Positions 8,977 through 18,377 are shown, numbered from the stretch's first letter. The stretch: 64,000 nucleotides of DNA from Methylobacterium sp. J-070 (GCF_022829385.1 NZ_JAKSXX010000101.1:1-64000), one strand, 5' to 3'. The notes: generated by a model not told the origin, from the letters alone. Numbers and translations are program-made.

Positions 8977-10152
8977 ATGCGAGCCTTGGTTTGGCATGGG
9001 AAGGAAGACATCTGCTGCGACATTGTCAGCGATCCGGAGATCGAGGACGGGCGTGACGCGATCATCAAAGTCACGAGCTGCGCGATCTGCGGCTCCGACC
9101 TTCACCTGTTCCACAACTTCATTCCCGCCATGCTGCCGGGCGACGTCATGGGCCATGAGACCATGGGCGAGGTCGTCGAGACCGGGCGCAGTCTAAACGG
9201 GAAGGTGAAGAAGGGCGACCGTGTGGTGGTGCCGTTCACCATCGTCTGCGGCGAGTGCGACCAGTGCAAGCGCGGCTACTTTTCCGTGTGTCAGCGGAGC
9301 AACCGCAAGAAGCACCTCGCCGATAAGGTCTTCGGCCACACCACGGCGGGCCTGTTCGGCTACACGCATCTCACCGGAGGCTACCCGGGTGGGCAGGCCG
9401 AGTACCTGCGCGTGCCGTTCGCCGACACCACGGTCCAGAAGGTGCCCGAGGGCATCCCCGACGAAAAGCTGCTCTTCCTCTCGGACATCTTCCCGACCGG
9501 TTGGCAGGCGGCGGTGCAGGCTGACATCCAGCCCACCGACACGGTGGCGATCTGGGGCTGCGGGCCGGTCGGCCAGATGACGATCCGTTCGGCCGTCCTT
9601 CTCGGCGCCGAGCAGGTTATCGCCATCGACTGTCTGCCGGAGCGGCTGGAGATGGCCGAGGCGGCCGGCGCCATCGTCATCAACTTCGAAACCGAGAAGG
9701 TTGTCGAGCGGCTCAACGAGCTGACCGGGGGCGAGGGCCCCGAGAAGTGCATCGACTGCATCGGCATGGAGAGCCACGTCACGGCCGCCATGCCCGATAC
9801 GGTCTACGACCGGGCCAAGCAGATCCTCCTCGCCGAGAGCGACCGGCCGCACGTGCTGCGGGAGATGATCTACGTGTGCCGACCGGGCGGCCTCCTCTCG
9901 ATCCCGGGCGTCTACGGGGGGTTCGTCGACAAGATCCCGATGGGCGCGGCCATGAACAAAGGCCTGACGATCCGCATGGGACAGACCCACGTCCAGCGCT
10001 GGACCGGAGATCTCCTGCGCCGGATCGAGGAGGAGCAGATCGATCCCTCCTTCGTCATCACCCACGAGGTCCCGCTCGACAAAGGACCCGAGATGTACCG
10101 GACGTTCCGGGACAAGCAGGACAGCTGCATCAAGGTCGTACTCAAGCCCTGA
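8977..10152 (+). CDS. Zinc-dependent alcohol dehydrogenase (formaldehyde/threonine dehydrogenase-like)
   Basis: A medium-chain dehydrogenase that oxidises an alcohol or aldehyde adduct with NAD(P). The 391-residue product has the catalytic zinc ligands C38 (SCAICGSDLH) and H60-E61 (GHE), the structural zinc cluster C91, C94, C97 and C105, and the nucleotide-binding GCGPVGQ turn. Its extra length and the segment near residues 265-310 place it near the glutathione-independent formaldehyde dehydrogenase-like subgroup. The start is ATG 8977, with GGGAGAAG seven bases upstream. A small membrane protein gene follows 18 bases later, probably in one operon. Substrate is not certain. Confidence 0.88.
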   Translation: MRALVWHGKEDICCDIVSDPEIEDGRDAIIKVTSCAICGSDLHLFHNFIPAMLPGDVMGHETMGEVVETGRSLNGKVKKGDRVVVPFTIVCGECDQCKRGYFSVCQRSNRKKHLADKVFGHTTAGLFGYTHLTGGYPGGQAEYLRVPFADTTVQKVPEGIPDEKLLFLSDIFPTGWQAAVQADIQPTDTVAIWGCGPVGQMTIRSAVLLGAEQVIAIDCLPERLEMAEAAGAIVINFETEKVVERLNELTGGEGPEKCIDCIGMESHVTAAMPDTVYDRAKQILLAESDRPHVLREMIYVCRPGGLLSIPGVYGGFVDKIPMGAAMNKGLTIRMGQTHVQRWTGDLLRRIEEEQIDPSFVITHEVPLDKGPEMYRTFRDKQDSCIKVVLKP

Positions 10153-10170
10153 CCCTTCGCGAGGAAGACC

Positions 10171-10770
10171 ATGACGAACATCTCAAGCATCGCGAGCCTT
10201 TCGAACATCACGCGGTCCCAGGGCGATCCGAAGGTCCTGCGTTCCGGGCCGAGTTCGCGCGGCGTGCCGGACAGCCTCGCCAAGGGGCTCGGTTGGTTCA
10301 GCCTCGGCCTCGGCCTCACGCAACTCCTGGCGCCTCAGCGCATCACCCGGCCGCTCGGCATGGAGGGCAAGGAGGCGCTGGTGCGTGTCTACGGCGCCCG
10401 GGAGATCGGCAGCGGCATCCTCTCGCTATCGGTCGACAAGAATCTCGGTCTCTGGAGCCGGGTCGCCGGCGACGGCCTCGACATCGCGACCGTGCTGACG
10501 GCGCTGCGGTCCGACAACCCGAAGCGCGGCAACGTCGCCGTCGCCCTGGCCGTGCTGGTCGGGATCACCGCGGTCGACCTGCTCGACGCGCAGGCCAGCA
10601 CGGCCCGGCACAGCCGCGCGGTGGGCCGGAAGCGCTCCTATCGGGATCGCAGCGGCTTTCCGCGCGGCGTTCAGGCATCTCGCGGCGCGGCCCGAGACTT
10701 CAAGACGCCGCCCGACCTGCGGCATGCCCCGCCGCTCGCATCGGTGTCGAAGCGGACATCCACCGCTTGA
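10171..10770 (+). CDS. Small membrane protein, cyclase/dehydrase-type N-terminal region
   Basis: A 199-residue protein. Residues ~40-140 contain GLGWFSLGLGLTQLLAPQRI, then a glycine-rich helix pair and a further hydrophobic segment (VAVALAVLVGITAVDLLDA), the pattern of the membrane domain found ahead of polyketide cyclase/dehydrase (SRPBCC) domains. The SRPBCC domain itself is absent: the last 50 residues are basic and low in complexity. It sits 18 bases behind the alcohol dehydrogenase gene. Function unknown; such proteins are often found among stress-response genes. Confidence 0.7.
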   Translation: MTNISSIASLSNITRSQGDPKVLRSGPSSRGVPDSLAKGLGWFSLGLGLTQLLAPQRITRPLGMEGKEALVRVYGAREIGSGILSLSVDKNLGLWSRVAGDGLDIATVLTALRSDNPKRGNVAVALAVLVGITAVDLLDAQASTARHSRAVGRKRSYRDRSGFPRGVQASRGAARDFKTPPDLRHAPPLASVSKRTSTA

Positions 10771-11226
10771 GGCACACGTCTTTGAGTCAGCGACTCGCAC
10801 AGCCTGGGCGCCCGACCGCATCGCGGATGCGGACATCCGAGCCGCCCAAGCCGGCTTTGGTCGACCAGACAACCGTTGTGCTGCATTCGGGGAGGACGTC
10901 GACGGCTCAGTACCCGCCGACCTTCGCTATCCGGGCAGCCGGAGCGGAACTCGGAGTTGGGTCAGCCACGCTCTCCGATGGCGGCTCAGCTTGGCAAAGA
11001 TGCGAGGGTGTAACTGGAAACGCCTCGATGTCTGCTTCGACGGTATTGCCGCTCTGAAGCGGGCTGGCAGCAATCCACCCAACCCAGCCATTCAGGGACG
11101 CCAGGCGCGCGACCGGCTCTGGCCGAAAGCAACTCTTCCGCTTGCTGGTCGGCATCACGCCGAAGCCGACGTGCGCCTTGTGCCGAGCGCCTTCGCGGCG
11201 TCAGCTCGATGCTATGGCGCGACCGA
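10771..11226. other. Non-coding stretch between convergent genes
   Basis: About 455 bases between the ends of two convergent transcription units. Short frames on both strands lack domain signal. No clear hairpin with a T-run was seen. Confidence 0.4.
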
Positions 11227-11931
11227 TCACAGTTGGGCGCCAAGCTCCGACGATAGTCTCTCGCCAGCTTCCCGCAGCCGCGTTTCCAGGTCTTTCGCTC
11301 GGTCTGCAGTGAGGCGCGATGAGGGACCTGAGAGGGCGAGAGCTCCGATCAGCCTCCGCTCGGTGCCGAAGACCGGCATCGCGATCGACGCAACATGGGG
11401 ATCGGTGATGCCCGATGTGTAGAGCGGGATCTCGATCGTAGCCCTGTCCGAAGCCCTCCGGTCGCCGAAGGTTCGTAGGACCTGTGCGATAGCGGATTCG
11501 TCCATCGGCCGCATATCGCCTGGGCGGACGTTCATCCGTAGCGGCGACGGCGAGTCTGCCCGGAATAGGCAAATCCGCTGGTTGCCGCGACGTATGTAGA
11601 ACGAGGCCGTCTCCAGCGACTCGGCGGCGAGCCGCTCCAGCACAGGGACGATCCGCTCCTCCAAGGCGAAGGACTGCTGGTAGACCGAGCCGATCCGGGC
11701 CGCCTCGACGCCGAGGCGGTAGCGCCCGTCATCCAGTCGCTCGATCAAGTCGAACTTCTCCAGCGAGATGCACAGTCGCATGATTGTGCTCTTCACGAGT
11801 GACGTGCGGCGGGTGAGCTCCGCGAGTTCGAGGGCGTCGTCGCCGCGTCGGAATGCCGTCAGCACCGTCAGGACTCTATCGGCCGAGGCCACCCCTTCGA
11901 GCTTCGGTCGTGTGCGAGCCTCCTTCGCCAT
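11227..11931 (-). CDS. IclR-family transcriptional regulator
   Basis: A DNA-binding regulator likely controlling the divergent catabolic operon. Residues ~10-70 are a winged HTH (SADRVLTVLTAFRRGDDALE, then LVKSTIMRLCISLEKFDLI), followed by the IclR effector-binding domain to residue 234. ATG 11931 (MAKEARTRPKLEG) is preferred; the frame is open 40 codons further upstream, but that stretch is low in complexity and would cover the promoter region. It is transcribed away from the MFS gene at 12104, with a 172-base shared intergenic region that holds a GAAAC-N3-GTTTC palindrome. The effector is presumably the substrate or an intermediate of the cluster. Confidence 0.9.
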   Translation of the reverse strand: MAKEARTRPKLEGVASADRVLTVLTAFRRGDDALELAELTRRTSLVKSTIMRLCISLEKFDLIERLDDGRYRLGVEAARIGSVYQQSFALEERIVPVLERLAAESLETASFYIRRGNQRICLFRADSPSPLRMNVRPGDMRPMDESAIAQVLRTFGDRRASDRATIEIPLYTSGITDPHVASIAMPVFGTERRLIGALALSGPSSRLTADRAKDLETRLREAGERLSSELGAQL

Positions 11932-12065
11932 GGCTTCGTGCTTACTCCGGCTCCGCGATGATCGGGGATCGCGATCCATAACCATCGGCCTTCCGGCCAC
12001 CAAGCCATGACGCCGGGTTGCCAACGCCGCCGTTGACAGCGCGGTCCGCAACAGCGATAAAAACG

Positions 12066-12078
12066 AAACACCGTTTCA
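12066..12078. promoter_or_regulatory. Candidate IclR operator GAAAC-ACC-GTTTC
   Basis: A perfect five-base inverted repeat with a three-base spacer in the intergenic region between the divergent regulator and permease genes, 25 bases before the permease start. GAAAC/GTTTC half sites separated by a short spacer are common for IclR-type operators. Its position near the permease translation start fits control of the catabolic operon. Confidence 0.55.
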
Positions 12079-12103
12079 AAATGGTGATTCGGGAGTCGAC
12101 GTC

Positions 12104-13438
12104 ATGGCGCCAGGGCAACCGGCCGAGCCGGCCCGTGCTCAGACCTTCGGGGTCGATGAGCGAAGCCTCTACCGGAAGATGATGAGGCGGATCCTGCCGT
12201 TTCTCTTCCTCTGCTACGTCGTCAGCTATCTGGACCGGGTGAACGTCGGCTTCGCCGCACTCACGATGAACAACGACATCGGGCTCAGCGCGACCGCCTT
12301 CGGGATCGGCGCTGGACTGTTCTTCTTCGGCTACTTCGCCGCCGAGATCCCCAGTAACCTGATCATGATTCGGGTCGGCGCCCGGCGCTGGATCGCGCGG
12401 ATCATGATCACCTGGGGGATGGTCTCCGCCGCGACGGCGTTCATGACCGGACCGATCCAGTTCGGCATCGCACGCTTCCTGCTCGGTCTCGGGGAGGCGG
12501 GCTTCGTGCCGGGCGTCTTCCTCTACCTGAGCCTGTGGTTCCCCTCGGCGGTGCGGGCGCGCGCCACTGCCCTGTTCCTGCTCGGCATCCCTGTCGCCAA
12601 CATCTTCGGCTCGCCGATCTCAGGAGCGTTGGTTCAGTTCGAGGGCTATGGTCTGAAGGGCTGGCAGTGGCTGCTCATCCTTGAGGCCGTGCCCGCGATG
12701 CTGCTCGGCGTCGCCTGCTGGTTCGTGCTGACCGACAGGCCTGAGAAAGCAGACTGGCTGTCCGCTCCGGAGCGCGACTTCCTGATCGGCCAGCTGGCCG
12801 CTGAGAAGGCCGCCATCGAGAAGAAGCACAGCCTTACGCTCGGTCAGGCCCTGCGCAACTGGCGCGTCCTGACCCTCGCCGTCGTGAACTTCTGCACCAT
12901 CATCGGCTCGCTCGGCATCGGGCTCTGGCTGCCGCAGATCATCAAGCAGCTCGGCGTCTCGACAACGCTGCTCGGCTTCGTGACGGCGATCCCCTACCTC
13001 TGCGGCGCGGTGGCGATGGTCGCGTGGGGCCGGATGTCGGATCGCGGCAGCGACCGGACGATCTACCCCGCGATCGCGCTGTTCGTCGGCTCGGCCGCCC
13101 TCGTGTCCAGCGCCTTCACACCGACTCCGGTCCTGACGATCGCCGCGCTCTGCGTGGCGGTGGCATCGATCAACGCCTGCGTCGCGACCTTCTGGGCCGT
13201 GCCCTCGGGCTTCCTCACCGGCCGCGCGGCCGCGGGCGGGATCGCGATGATCGTATCGATCGGCAACCTGGGCGGCTTTGCCGGCCCGTACATGATCGGG
13301 TCCGTCCGTGACCTCTCCGGCGGGTTCACGGCACCGCTGCTGGCCATCGGCTGCACCCTGCTGTTCGGCGCGACCCTGATGGTCGTCTTCGGCCGGCTCG
13401 TGCGGCGGGACGCCGTCCCGGCCGCCCTCTTGGCGTGA
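12104..13438 (+). CDS. MFS permease, anion:cation symporter (ACS) family
   Basis: A 444-residue twelve-helix secondary transporter for an organic anion. The first-helix signature LDRVNVGFAALTMNNDIGLS, the following AEIPSNLIMIRVGARRWIAR and the R-x-x-L-G-x-x-E-A-G-F motif (RFLLGLGEAGFVPG) are those of the phthalate, tartrate and glucarate permeases. The start is ATG 12104 with GGGAG about eight bases upstream. It is the first gene of a seven-gene run: the next starts four bases after its stop. A paralogue of the same length lies at 18378, an unusual duplication within one operon. Confidence 0.9.
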   Translation: MAPGQPAEPARAQTFGVDERSLYRKMMRRILPFLFLCYVVSYLDRVNVGFAALTMNNDIGLSATAFGIGAGLFFFGYFAAEIPSNLIMIRVGARRWIARIMITWGMVSAATAFMTGPIQFGIARFLLGLGEAGFVPGVFLYLSLWFPSAVRARATALFLLGIPVANIFGSPISGALVQFEGYGLKGWQWLLILEAVPAMLLGVACWFVLTDRPEKADWLSAPERDFLIGQLAAEKAAIEKKHSLTLGQALRNWRVLTLAVVNFCTIIGSLGIGLWLPQIIKQLGVSTTLLGFVTAIPYLCGAVAMVAWGRMSDRGSDRTIYPAIALFVGSAALVSSAFTPTPVLTIAALCVAVASINACVATFWAVPSGFLTGRAAAGGIAMIVSIGNLGGFAGPYMIGSVRDLSGGFTAPLLAIGCTLLFGATLMVVFGRLVRRDAVPAALLA

Positions 13439-13442
13439 ACCC

Positions 13443-16400
13443 ATGATCCCGCGCCTCCCATCCCAATCCGCCGCGTCCACGATCTACCAGGACTTCTGCG
13501 CCGAGTTGCGGGCGCGGGGCTTCTCGGGGGACCTGACCCTCGGAGACGCCGATCGGACGGTGCTCGCCACCGACAACTCCATCTATCAGCTCATTCCACA
13601 GGCCATCGCTTTCCCACGGGGCACAGACGACCTCGTGCGCATCGCGCGGCTGCTCAACGAGGCTCGCTTCCGCGCGGTCAAGATCGCCCCCCGAGGCGGC
13701 GGCACCGGGACCAACGGCCAGTCGCTCACGGACGGCCTCGTGGTCGACCTGTCGCGGCACATGAACCGCATCCTGGAGATCGACCCGGAGCGCCGCACGG
13801 CACGGGTCGAGGCGGGTGTGGTGAAGGACCAGCTCAACGCGGCCCTGAAGCCTCACGGCCTGTTCTTCGCGCCGGAGCTCTCGACCTCCAACCGCGCCAC
13901 CATCGGCGGAATGATCAACACGGACGCGTGCGGCCAGGGCTCCTGTCTCTACGGCAAGACCCGCCAACACGTGCTCGCGCTCACGACCGTCCTGCTCGAT
14001 GGCACGGTTTGGATATCGCGGCCCCTCGGCAACGAGGAACTGGCGTCCGTGTCGGCCCGTCCCGACCGCGTCGGGGCCGTGCACAGGCTGGTCGACAGCG
14101 TCGAGCGGGAAAACCGTGCGCTCATCGCGGAGCGCTTCCCCAAACTCAACCGCTCGCTCACCGGCTACGACCTGGCCCACATCCGCGAAGCCGACGGTCG
14201 CTTCAACCTGAACTCGGTCCTATGCGGGGCGGAAGGCACGCTCGGCTTCGTCGCGGAGGCCGAGCTGAACGTCTTGCCGATCCCGCGCCACGCGGCGCTC
14301 GTCAACATCCGCTACGACAGCTTCGACGCCGCCCTGCGAGACGCCCACGCCCTGGTGGAGATCCAGGCGGCGTCGATCGAGACCGTCGACTCGAAGGTGC
14401 TCGACCTCGCCCGTACCGACATCGTCTGGCACGAGGTCGCCGCGTACTTCCCGGATGATCCCGAGGGTCCGGCGGCCGGGGTCAACCTCGTCGAGCTCCT
14501 GGCCGACGAAGCAGATCAACTAGAGGCTCAACTCGCCCGCGTGGCGGACAGGCTAAGCCGGGAAGGTCGTCGGTTCGGGCGGCGCGGCTTCACGGTCGCG
14601 CGCAACTCCGACGGTCGGGCCGCGCCCGGGCGCCCGACACCGGACGAGCGAGCTTATGCCCTCGCGGCCGATGGCGGCGCCCGGGCGGCGGAAGATGGCG
14701 ATCAGGCCGAAGGCGCGGCCTCGGGCGTGGGGCCGCGGCCCGGCGCGTCGGATCCGGTCGAGAGGATCTGGGGCATGCGCAAGAAGGCGGTCGGCCTGCT
14801 CGGCGCGATGCAGGGCGGGCGCCGGCCGATCGCATTCGTGGAGGACACCGCCGTCCCGCCGGAGAACCTCGCGGACTACATCGCCGAGTTCCGGGCGGCC
14901 CTCGACCGCCGCGGCCTCGCCTACGGGATGTTCGGCCACGTGGACGCGGGCGTGCTCCACGTGCGCCCGGCCATCGACCTGACGGACCCCGAGCAGGTGC
15001 CCCTCATCCGCTCCGTGACCGAGGAGGTGGTGGCCCTGACCCGGAAATACGGCGGCGTGCTGTGGGGCGAGCACGGCAAGGGCGTGCGCTCCGAGTTCGT
15101 CCCGACCGTCTTCGGCCCGCTCTACCCTCAACTCCAGGCGATCAAGGCGGCGTTCGACCCGCATCACCAGCTCAACCCCGGCAAGATCGCGGCGCCCGAC
15201 GCGGGCGGGCTGCTGCGCATCGACGAGGTACCGCTCAAGGGCGCGCAAGACCGTGCCATCCCGCTCGACACACGGCAGAGCTACGACAACGCGCTCCACT
15301 GCAACGGCAACGGCGCCTGTTTCAATTGGGACCCGGACGACGCCATGTGCCCGTCCTGGAAAGGCACGCGCGAGCGCCGTCACTCGCCCAAGGGTCGCGC
15401 CCAACTCATGCGCGAGTGGTTGCGCCGCCTCACCGCGGTGAGCGTCGACCCGGTCGCGCAGGCGCGGCGTCAGCGTGGGGCGTCCGGTTGGCGCATCCTG
15501 CCGAACCGGGTGCGCAACACGCTGGCCCGACACCGGGGCCAGGACGACTTCTCGCACCTCGTCAAGGAGGCGATGGACGGCTGCCTCGCCTGCAAGTCCT
15601 GCGTCGGGCAGTGCCCGATCAAGGTGAACGTTCCGGCCTTTCGCGCCAAGTTCCTGGAACTGTATTACGGGCGCTACCTGCGGCCGCTCCGCCACCACGC
15701 GCTCGCTTCTTTGGAAGCTCTGGTGCCCTGGCTCGCCAAGGCGCCTGTCCTCGTCAATCTGGCCACGTCGCTCAAGGCCGCCGATGCGATCGGTCTCGTC
15801 AAAACCCCCAAGCTCTCGCGCCTGAACCTCGAGCGGGAGATCGCCCGGCGAGGCGTCAGGCTCGCGACCGTGGAGGCGCTGTCCGGTTTGTCTGCCCCCG
15901 AGCGTCTGACCAGCGTCGTCGTGGTGCAGGACGCCTTCACGAGCTACTACGAGACGCCGGTCCTGCTCGACCTGCTCGATCTCCTGATCGCGGCCGGTGT
16001 CCGGCCCTGGCTCGCGCCCTACCGGCCGAACGGCAAGCCGCTGCACGTCCACGGCTTCCTCGGCCGGTTCGAGCGCCTCGCCGCCGGGAACGCCACCGAA
16101 CTCGACCGCCTCGCCGCGACCGGCGTCGACCTGATCGGCCTCGACCCGTCCATGACCCTGACCTACCGGTCGGAGTACGCCGAGGCGCTGCCGGGCCGAG
16201 ACGTGCCGCGCGTCCAGCTCGTGCAGGAGTGGCTCGCCGGTCGGCTGGATGGTGTGCCGCGGGCGGGCGGGCGCGAGACGTTCTGGCTGCTGCCCCACTG
16301 CACCGAGCGCACCACGGCGCAGCCGGCGGTGGCGGCTTGGGCTTCGATCTTCGACGCCCACGGCCTTGACCTCACGGTCCTCCCGTCCGGCTGCTGCGGC

Positions 16401-16643
16401 ATGGCGGGCACCTACGGCCACGAGGCCGAGCACCGGGCGATGTCCGAGCGCATCTACCGACTCAGCTGGGCGAACCACGTGGCCGAGTGGGGCCGCACGG
16501 GCCGGCTGATGGCCGACGGCTACTCGTGCCGATCACAAGCCAAGCTCGTGGACGGAGTCCACCTGCCCCATCCCGTCTCCGTCCTTCTCGACCACGCGCG
16601 CGCCACCGCCGCCGCACCCCGTCGGTCCGCATCGCTGACCTGA
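13443..16643 (+). CDS. FAD/4Fe-4S D-2-hydroxyacid dehydrogenase (YdiJ-like)
   Basis: A 1066-residue flavoprotein fusion: an FAD-binding PCMH domain at ~50-270 (pyrophosphate loop RGGGTGTNG, residues 84-92), an FAD-linked oxidase C-terminal domain to ~590 (MFGHVDAGVLHVRP, GEHGKGVRSEF), a 4Fe-4S motif CLACKSCVGQCP (C714, 717, 720, 724) and a CCG heterodisulfide-type domain (SGCCGMAGTYGHE, C984-C985). This is the YdiJ architecture, which oxidises D-2-hydroxyglutarate or related 2-hydroxyacids and passes electrons to the respiratory chain. It is about 50 residues longer than usual owing to a low-complexity insert (residues ~388-436). It lies four bases after the permease gene. Here the substrate is probably an intermediate of the local pathway. 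Confidence 0.9.
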   Translation: MIPRLPSQSAASTIYQDFCAELRARGFSGDLTLGDADRTVLATDNSIYQLIPQAIAFPRGTDDLVRIARLLNEARFRAVKIAPRGGGTGTNGQSLTDGLVVDLSRHMNRILEIDPERRTARVEAGVVKDQLNAALKPHGLFFAPELSTSNRATIGGMINTDACGQGSCLYGKTRQHVLALTTVLLDGTVWISRPLGNEELASVSARPDRVGAVHRLVDSVERENRALIAERFPKLNRSLTGYDLAHIREADGRFNLNSVLCGAEGTLGFVAEAELNVLPIPRHAALVNIRYDSFDAALRDAHALVEIQAASIETVDSKVLDLARTDIVWHEVAAYFPDDPEGPAAGVNLVELLADEADQLEAQLARVADRLSREGRRFGRRGFTVARNSDGRAAPGRPTPDERAYALAADGGARAAEDGDQAEGAASGVGPRPGASDPVERIWGMRKKAVGLLGAMQGGRRPIAFVEDTAVPPENLADYIAEFRAALDRRGLAYGMFGHVDAGVLHVRPAIDLTDPEQVPLIRSVTEEVVALTRKYGGVLWGEHGKGVRSEFVPTVFGPLYPQLQAIKAAFDPHHQLNPGKIAAPDAGGLLRIDEVPLKGAQDRAIPLDTRQSYDNALHCNGNGACFNWDPDDAMCPSWKGTRERRHSPKGRAQLMREWLRRLTAVSVDPVAQARRQRGASGWRILPNRVRNTLARHRGQDDFSHLVKEAMDGCLACKSCVGQCPIKVNVPAFRAKFLELYYGRYLRPLRHHALASLEALVPWLAKAPVLVNLATSLKAADAIGLVKTPKLSRLNLEREIARRGVRLATVEALSGLSAPERLTSVVVVQDAFTSYYETPVLLDLLDLLIAAGVRPWLAPYRPNGKPLHVHGFLGRFERLAAGNATELDRLAATGVDLIGLDPSMTLTYRSEYAEALPGRDVPRVQLVQEWLAGRLDGVPRAGGRETFWLLPHCTERTTAQPAVAAWASIFDAHGLDLTVLPSGCCGMAGTYGHEAEHRAMSERIYRLSWANHVAEWGRTGRLMADGYSCRSQAKLVDGVHLPHPVSVLLDHARATAAAPRRSASLT
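14608..14751. repeat. Palindromic element inserted in frame in the dehydrogenase gene
   Basis: A 144-base segment (48 codons) interrupts conserved sequence between RRGFTVAR and VERIWGMRKK. Its ends are imperfect inverted repeats of about 31 bases (14608-14637 and 14721-14751, roughly 25 matching positions with one gap). The translation is Gly/Ala/Arg/Asp-rich and low in complexity. Both the length divisible by three and the paired ends suggest a small palindromic mobile element tolerated as a protein insert. Confidence 0.55.
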
Positions 16644-16674
16644 CCCTCACCGGGAACACCCCAAGGAGAACCCC

Positions 16675-17589
16675 ATGGCAGATCGCGAACAGTTCAGGCT
16701 TGGCCTCGTCGGCTACGGCGAGATCGGCAGCACTCTCGGGGCGGGCCTGCGCGGCGCCGGCCTGGAGAGCATCGCCTGCTACGACAAGTACGCCTTCGAC
16801 GGTCCCTACGCCGACCTCATCCAGGAGCGGGCGCGGGACGCCGGTGTCACGCTCGTGCGATCGAACGGGGAGCTGGCCGAAGCGGCCGACCTGATCGTCA
16901 GCGTGACGCCGGGCGTGGCCTCGCTGGAGAGCGCGGACGCCTTCGCCCCCGTGCTCACGAACCGCCACACCTTCCTCGACTTCGCCTCCGCCACGCCGAA
17001 GATCAAGCAGGGCGTGGCCGCAAGGCTGGAGGCCTGCGGCGCACTTCTCGGTGACTGCTCCATCGAAGGGACGCCGCTACACGGCTACGCGATGCGCATG
17101 CTGTCGAGCGGTCCTGCTGGCGAGCGGGTATGCGAGATGCTGAACCCCTGGGGCATGCAGATCGCGTTCATGGGGCCGGTGCTCGGCACGGCATCGGGCA
17201 TCAAGATCATCCGCTCTGTGCTGATCAAGGGCATCGAGGCGCTCACCGACGAGATGCTGCTCGCCGGCCGGCAATACGGGATCGACGAGGTCGTCCTCGC
17301 CTCCGCGTCGAAGACCCTCGCCCGTCCGTGGATGGACACGGTGCAGAGCCTGACGCCGTCGGGGGTGATCCACGCCAAGCGCCGCGCCGAGGAGCTGGAG
17401 ATGTCGGCCGAGGCGGTCGCCGACGCCGGGGTCGAGCCGATCATGGCCCGTGCCGTCGCCCAGCGCCTGCGCTGGAAGGAGAGCCTCGGCCTCAAGGACC
17501 ACTTCAAGGGCGTCGTGCCGGCGACCTACCAGGAGGCCCTCGACGCCATGATGCTCAAGGCCGGCTTGAAGCCCGTCGACCGGAACTGA
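16675..17589 (+). CDS. NAD(P)-dependent beta-hydroxyacid dehydrogenase with DUF1932 domain
   Basis: A 304-residue member of the 3-hydroxyisobutyrate/6-phosphogluconate dehydrogenase superfamily. The Rossmann loop GYGEIGSTLG is at residues 13-22; SVTPGVASLE and the family lysine (GIKIIRSVLIKG, K177) follow, and the carboxy-terminal ~75 residues match the DUF1932 helical domain. It probably oxidises a 3-hydroxy acid or reduces a semialdehyde within the cluster. ATG 16675 has AAGGAG upstream, and the gene starts 31 bases after the FAD dehydrogenase gene. Exact substrate unknown. Confidence 0.85.
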   Translation: MADREQFRLGLVGYGEIGSTLGAGLRGAGLESIACYDKYAFDGPYADLIQERARDAGVTLVRSNGELAEAADLIVSVTPGVASLESADAFAPVLTNRHTFLDFASATPKIKQGVAARLEACGALLGDCSIEGTPLHGYAMRMLSSGPAGERVCEMLNPWGMQIAFMGPVLGTASGIKIIRSVLIKGIEALTDEMLLAGRQYGIDEVVLASASKTLARPWMDTVQSLTPSGVIHAKRRAEELEMSAEAVADAGVEPIMARAVAQRLRWKESLGLKDHFKGVVPATYQEALDAMMLKAGLKPVDRN

Positions 17590-17620
17590 TCCCCCATCGC
17601 CTGATCAAGGACGAACAGCC

Positions 17621-18295
17621 ATGCCCATCGGGTTCAAGATCCATCCGCGCCTCCGCACCGTCGCCCCCGCCACCGTCGAGAAATTCAAGAGCATCGCGGT
17701 CGCCAACATCAGCGATTCCATGAACCGCATGAGCCACGGCGGCCCGCGACTGCGGCCCCTCCACGCCGGCGGCGTACTGTGCGGGGTCGCCCTCACCGTC
17801 CGGACGCGGCCCGGCGACAACCTGATGGTGCATGCCGCTCTCAACCGCGCGAAGCCCGGCGACGTCCTCGTCATCGATGCGGGCGGCGATCTGACCAACG
17901 CCATCATCGGCGAACTCATGCTCTCGCAGGCGCAGCACGTAGGCGTCGCAGGCGTCATCGTGAACGGGGCTGTGCGGGACTGCGGTTGGATCCGTTCGGG
18001 TTCGTTCCCGGTCTTCGCCGCCGGCGTCACCCACCGCGGCCCCTACAAGCATGGGCCGGGCGAGATGAACGCCACCATCGCCATCGACGGCATGGTCATC
18101 GAGCCGGGAGACCTGATCGTCGGCGACGACGACGGCTTCGTCTGCGTGCCCTTCGACCACACCGAGGAAGTCTTCGCCGCCGCCGACAAGAAGCAGCAGG
18201 GCGAGGCGAAGACCATGGCGGCGATCAGGGCTGGCACCGTCGATCGCTCCTGGGTCGAGCGCGCCCTCGCGGAGGCGGGCTGCGAGGGGATCTGA
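17621..18295 (+). CDS. RraA/HMG-CHA aldolase family protein
   Basis: A 224-residue RraA-fold protein, the family that includes 4-hydroxy-4-methyl-2-oxoglutarate / 4-carboxy-4-hydroxy-2-oxoadipate aldolase and oxaloacetate decarboxylase. The substrate-binding GELM (97-100) and the Arg-Asp pair in VNGAVRDCGW (R119, D120, the latter a divalent-metal ligand) are present, as is the ISDSMNRM segment. Because it sits in a catabolic operon, an aldolase or decarboxylase releasing pyruvate or oxaloacetate is more likely than the RNase E inhibitor role of true RraA. It starts 31 bases after the upstream stop, behind AAGGA. Confidence 0.87.
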   Translation: MPIGFKIHPRLRTVAPATVEKFKSIAVANISDSMNRMSHGGPRLRPLHAGGVLCGVALTVRTRPGDNLMVHAALNRAKPGDVLVIDAGGDLTNAIIGELMLSQAQHVGVAGVIVNGAVRDCGWIRSGSFPVFAAGVTHRGPYKHGPGEMNATIAIDGMVIEPGDLIVGDDDGFVCVPFDHTEEVFAAADKKQQGEAKTMAAIRAGTVDRSWVERALAEAGCEGI

Positions 18296-18377
18296 CCTCC
18301 GAGCCGCGGGATCGTCAAAGGCTCACGCACGACGAACGTCGGACGGGCCGCATCTCATATCGATGGGAGGATGGAAC

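Noticed and set aside
14553..16478. 641-residue minus-strand frame
   Set aside because: Exact antisense of the FAD/Fe-S dehydrogenase; long open antisense frames are expected at this GC.
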